This document shows, piece by piece, positions 40,780 through 46,284 of a stretch of 64,000 bases of DNA. The stretch's first letter is position 1, and the number at the start of each line of letters is the position of its first letter. The notes beneath the pieces were generated by a model. That model was not told the origin of the DNA. It did no database searches and was given only the letters and a program-made list of their open reading frames with translations. Made by a program: the position numbers and the translations under genes. The stretch is from Chrysomallon squamiferum. Taxonomy: Eukaryota; Mollusca; Gastropoda; Neomphalida; Peltospiridae. The stretch covers positions 4,048,264-4,112,263 of the forward strand of contig CM022670.1 of assembly GCA_012295275.1 (NCBI GenBank), given 5' to 3'.

Positions 40780-42185
40780 TTTCACTCCCAATTATTTATT
40801 AATATACTTCTGTTATTTTAAAGGTGTATAAAGGCAGCCCTGTTGCCTCACATGAATGATTCTTGGACAACCAAAGCATCAAGTGATTTACGAGCACCAA
40901 AGTTTTCTGAAATCTATCATGTGCTTATACCAGAGAACAAATTGTCATTTAAAACACTGCAAGTTAATGTTTGGTGTCTACATGAAGATCACGAAGATGA
41001 ATGCTTGGTTAGTTTCATTTTTGATATTTATTAACACATTTTTTTTTTTTTTTTTTTTTTTTATAAATTTGTAGTTATTTTATTTAATTTTTTTTTTTTC
41101 TCAATTTTTTAAAGTAAATATAGTGAGATTAGATGACTGAAATATCACTATTAATATATATAAAAAAAGAACAGTAAAATGTGAATGGTTTGCATAGTTT
41201 ATACATACAAACATACATACATACATACATACATGTGTATGTGTGTATGTTTGTGTGTGGGTGTGTGTCTATATATATTATTGTTTAAAAAAAAAAAAAA
41301 AAAGAATTAATAAATAAAAATTCCTTGGAGAATTAAAAACGTTCTTGCTATCTCTGTGGTGCTGCAGATTGCCAGATACAATTACTGGGATATGCACTTT
41401 CATTCCAGACATATTTTTTTTCTCCTTCTGTTCTAAGAAAGACATAAATGAAAAATTAACATACACTGCCAAATTAACATGAGGCAGTGGTTCGAGTGAA
41501 AATAACCAAATGCAGCAGATTAATTTTGATGTGTTTGTAATGTGTTTTGAAAACTAAATATACAGTTTCCAAGTTCATTTGGCTGTCAGTGGGCCACGTT
41601 TTGTTTAGAAGTCTCACCCAGCAGCTCTGTGTAAATTTTAATTTTTTACAATCTTGCACAAATAAACCAGCTTTTTTGGAGAGAAGACAAAAGTGGCCAT
41701 GTTGGCAATAAAACCACACGCCCATAATAGAGATCAACAGTTTGTAAAATTAATAGTGACAAGTCTACTTTGTGGTTTCTTTTCTTTTTTTGTATCATGA
41801 GCAGAATATTAGTTTATTGTACAGGGACAGTAACTGGAATAGGAAAAATTATTTACAGGAAGTAATAATATTAATAATCCTTAAATACATCCTTAAAAAA
41901 TAAAAAATCTGGTTTGATAATCTTGAATAATTATTTTACTCTGGAAAGTAATTTGAATAAAAATAAATTTTAAACACACAAACAAAACCTCCCCCCCAAA
42001 AAAAAAAGAGAGAGAGAGAGAGTACCAGTAGGAAATAATTAGTTTGCACTGAAACTTTTCTATTGTTTTATTATTATTATTTCTTGATCCATAAAATAGT
42101 AGGAAATAACATTGTTAGATACTCATCTTTTTCTCTTTCTATCCATTCTTTTATTGCCTTATTTCAAATTGATACTGTATATCAT

Positions 42186-42265
<80 letters not shown>

Positions 42266-42973
42266 ATATATTTCATTAAATCTTTTGACATAATGAAGCT
42301 ATAATTTTAATTTAAAAAAAATATATATACATGTATATTTTTATTTTTTGTTGCTTGGGTGTCTCTCATCGTGTGAGATGAGATAATTACTGAAACCACC
42401 TTTCAGAAATTACATTTATTTGGATTCACTTCAAAGGCAAATCTTGCTTGAGAAACACTAACATTCCCTGTCTCTTGTTAACGGTAAAGACATTTATTGC
42501 CTTGCCAGCTTGCAGCAAGCCGTGGAGCGAAGTGTAAACTGGGTGTGTTAGCAGAACATAACTAAGTCAGAGATGTTGGCTAATTGAGAAAGACATTATG
42601 TGCTTTTGAAAACTTTTATCATATTAGAAATGCCAGAAGCCATTCAGAATTAATTAGTGGAATAAATCGGTGGATGTTGGTACATAGGTACTGAAACTTT
42701 ATATAGCAATACATTTATTTGTGCTATGTAACTTTTTTTTTTTTTTTTTTTTTTTTGCTGTCGTTGTCAAATCTTGTTGTAACTGTGTATTTGTATTTGA
42801 ATTTTGAATTATCCTTTTTTTTAGCTGAATGAGTTCGTGTGATTTTGTTTTATTTATTTTATTTTTTTATTTGTCTGATTATTGGTTATAATAACATCTT
42901 AAAACATCTGACATTTGTCATTTAACATGATAAACATTTATATACTAGTATTAAGGTTTAGTAAATATTGGTG

Positions 42974-43012
<39 letters not shown>

Positions 43013-43962
43013 CATTTAGTAAATATTCATCTGTGTAATAATTTTATTTTGGTATATATTCATTCTTGCAGTAATAGGGATTTAATGACTGTTAATTTAA
43101 GTAATAAGGTTTTAGTAAATATTCATTAATTTTGGTTTAGTGAATATATTTATATAACAAAGGGTTTTGTGTATGTTCATTTTAGTAATACAGGTTTGTT
43201 TACATAATATATAGATTCTGTAAGTATTCATTCTTTCTTCTTTTAATCCAGGGCTGTGCCCAAGTAAGTTTGGCCGATTTCAATCCAAACGAAGTCTCAA
43301 TTCGATGGTACAATGTGCTCAGCTTCAAGTTCATGCAGTCTGATCTGCACATGAACCTGAAGAAAAGCAGCGACGCTAGTCAGCCTTCGTCCAGCAGCAC
43401 ACTCAGCTCAGAAGACATACGCAATTCATGCAACCTCACTCCATCGCAGGTGAGCTAGACATCACACCTGTTTGACAGGTTTACCTTTAATTATTAGTCT
43501 GTTGTAGGAGTTACCTTCAGTTATTACTCTCTTTTAGAAAGCTACCTACAATTATTTGTTCTGTTTTTCCATTCCAGTAGAATATTGGGTTATGCAGAAA
43601 TATATTGAAATTATATTTTTTTTTAAAACTAATACAAAAAAAATATAGCATTCTTTTAGAAAAAAATTTGCCCAAGATTTCTTTCACAAGCAAGATATAT
43701 TTGTTTCTATATTTAAAAGAATTTATATTATTGGGTCTCTTTTTTTTTTCTAAATATATTTGAAAAATGAAGTTTTAAATATCATTAAAACAAATTGTTT
43801 CATCAGAAGTGAAATAAATAATTATGTCTGTTTTTATATTCAGAAGACTAGTCGTTATTTTAGATGTTATTTTAAATATTTTTAAAAAATCTTCTCAAAT
43901 AAAAGTTTTGAAAGACACCATAAATGTCATTAAAATGCCTATTCCATCAGAGGTGTGTGAGA

Positions 43963-44051
<89 letters not shown>

Positions 44052-44255
44052 TGTGTCTGTGTGTGTGTACATGTACATATATATTTCTGGGGTTTTTTTT
44101 ACAGAAGGAAGGTTCAGACAAAGTTAAAAAATTATTGGAAGAGTCATCAGCAAAATTAAGGAAGTCATCTTTAGAAAAAATAAAAGAACGAAGGTAAATT
44201 GATCTTATTTTCATTTCTTTTGTTTTTTATCATAAATAAAATTTGCAAATAATAA

Positions 44256-44286
<31 letters not shown>

Positions 44287-46253
44287 AGTTGTGGATCTTT
44301 TTCATATTATTGTTTTGCTTTCATCAAATATCCATTAAGAAAGAATAAAACCTCAAAAACTCATAAACCCTGAAAACAAATAAAATATGTTGAAACTATA
44401 ATTTAAAAAGTTAATATGCTATCAAACTTATAGTGTCACCAAATTTTTGATGTGTTTACTAATATACTTATGATATAATTTTCTTTCAGTCTGTATTTAT
44501 TAATAATGTTGAAAAATTATATTTTACAGTCACTTCAAGTCTCCCCATATAAATGTTTCTTCCGTTAAAGAGGAAAGCAGTGATGAATCAACAATAATTT
44601 CATCACAGACATCAACACTAACAAGAAATCAAGGTAAACATATTTTCAGCATGCTAAAATGTATTTATTTACTGGGATAATAGTTTTTGTGAAATAAGTA
44701 ACAAGATCATAAATACATTTTGATCTGAATATTTTTAAAAGATATGTGATCTTCAAAATACTAGTTGAAATTATATTAGGTGTCTGTGTTTTCATCAGCA
44801 AAGTTTGTGAGATGCTGTTAATTTTATTTTGTAGTTTTTTCTTTTTAATTTTTTAATGGTAATTTGTGAACAGTATTTGGATAAAAATTTAAATAAGACT
44901 ATTTTATCTATACATTTTTTTATTATTTTTGTTTTTATTTATTTATTTATTTTTTTCACTTTACCTTTTTGTTTCAGATGAGTGCTAATAATATTTCCAA
45001 AAACAATTAAATAAAAAATTTTTAAAAAAAACACAACAAAAACAAGATCTTTTTCTTGCATTACAAATACCAACAGCAGATTATCCAGTTCCAGATCTTT
45101 GTATTTCATAGTTTTCAAGCTGTTTTCTGTTTCGGTCACAAAGTAAAACTGTATATTTCTAGGTCCAGAAGACATGGAAAAGCATCGAGACAACAACACA
45201 AGTCCTCCCAGGATTGAATTTCTTGAAGATGATGATGATGAGGATGATCTCGAAGAAGATGAAAAGGTGAATAAACATACACACATGCATGAAATAGTAT
45301 TTATATACACCTGTGTTCAGATTTGCTTAATGCTTATGTTCCAGCATTATGAACATAACAACTAAATTATGATCAAATGCTTAAGCAAAACATGTTCCAT
45401 TATTTTAAGATATTGTATACTTAACCTATCAGATTTGTTTTACATTTCTGTGGAATAACGTAACATAATAAAAAGATGAAAGCATCCTATGAGCATCTTC
45501 TTTTGTTTGTTACTTTAATACTTCATTATTAGCAAAGGCTTGGGGTCTAGGAAATGCATAACGAATCTCATATATACAGAAGTATACAGAATTATTAAAG
45601 ATACTTGTTTCACAGTTTAAATATTTTAATGTATTGATACCCATACAGAGGTATGAAAGATCAAACCAAAAATCTTTACACATAGAAGACCTGTTTGTAC
45701 ACAGTTATACACAATGTAATATATATTTTTATTGCTAATTAATATATGACTGTCATTTAATTCTAACTACAGATCATTGGAACCTACCAGAATCAATATT
45801 GTAATTAAAAAATGTGAATTAATTATTATTATTATTATTATTATTTGTAATTATTAGGATTATAGTGAAATGATTCATGAGGTGCTGGAAGAACTGGAAA
45901 AAATGGAGCAGTTTGACGATCACTTCACTGAGTCTGACGAATCACTGCAAATCAAAACCTGCGACGCAGAAACCAACACAGACGGAGAGTTCCTGGTCCG
46001 AGAAATCAAACGTAGACCACATCACCATCATCACAACCACCACATCCGCAACAGCACAATACGGCGCTCCCAGACCTTTTCACCAGCATGCAGACAAGTG
46101 CCTGGATACGTGTGCAAGGTCAGCTTTGTTCAGCTTTTACCTTCTTACTACAGGCTGAAAATACTAGCAGTTTTATTTTTTTATTTTTAAAATTTATATA
46201 AAAAAAAAATGTTTATATTATTATTATTATTATCATCATCATTATTATTTTTA

Positions 46254-46284
<31 letters not shown>

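Noticed and set aside
43824-44214. Cys-Val and Thr-His repeat proteins on both strands
   Set aside because: They translate the (TG)n tract. Only 44105-44193 in the KIBRA frame is coding.
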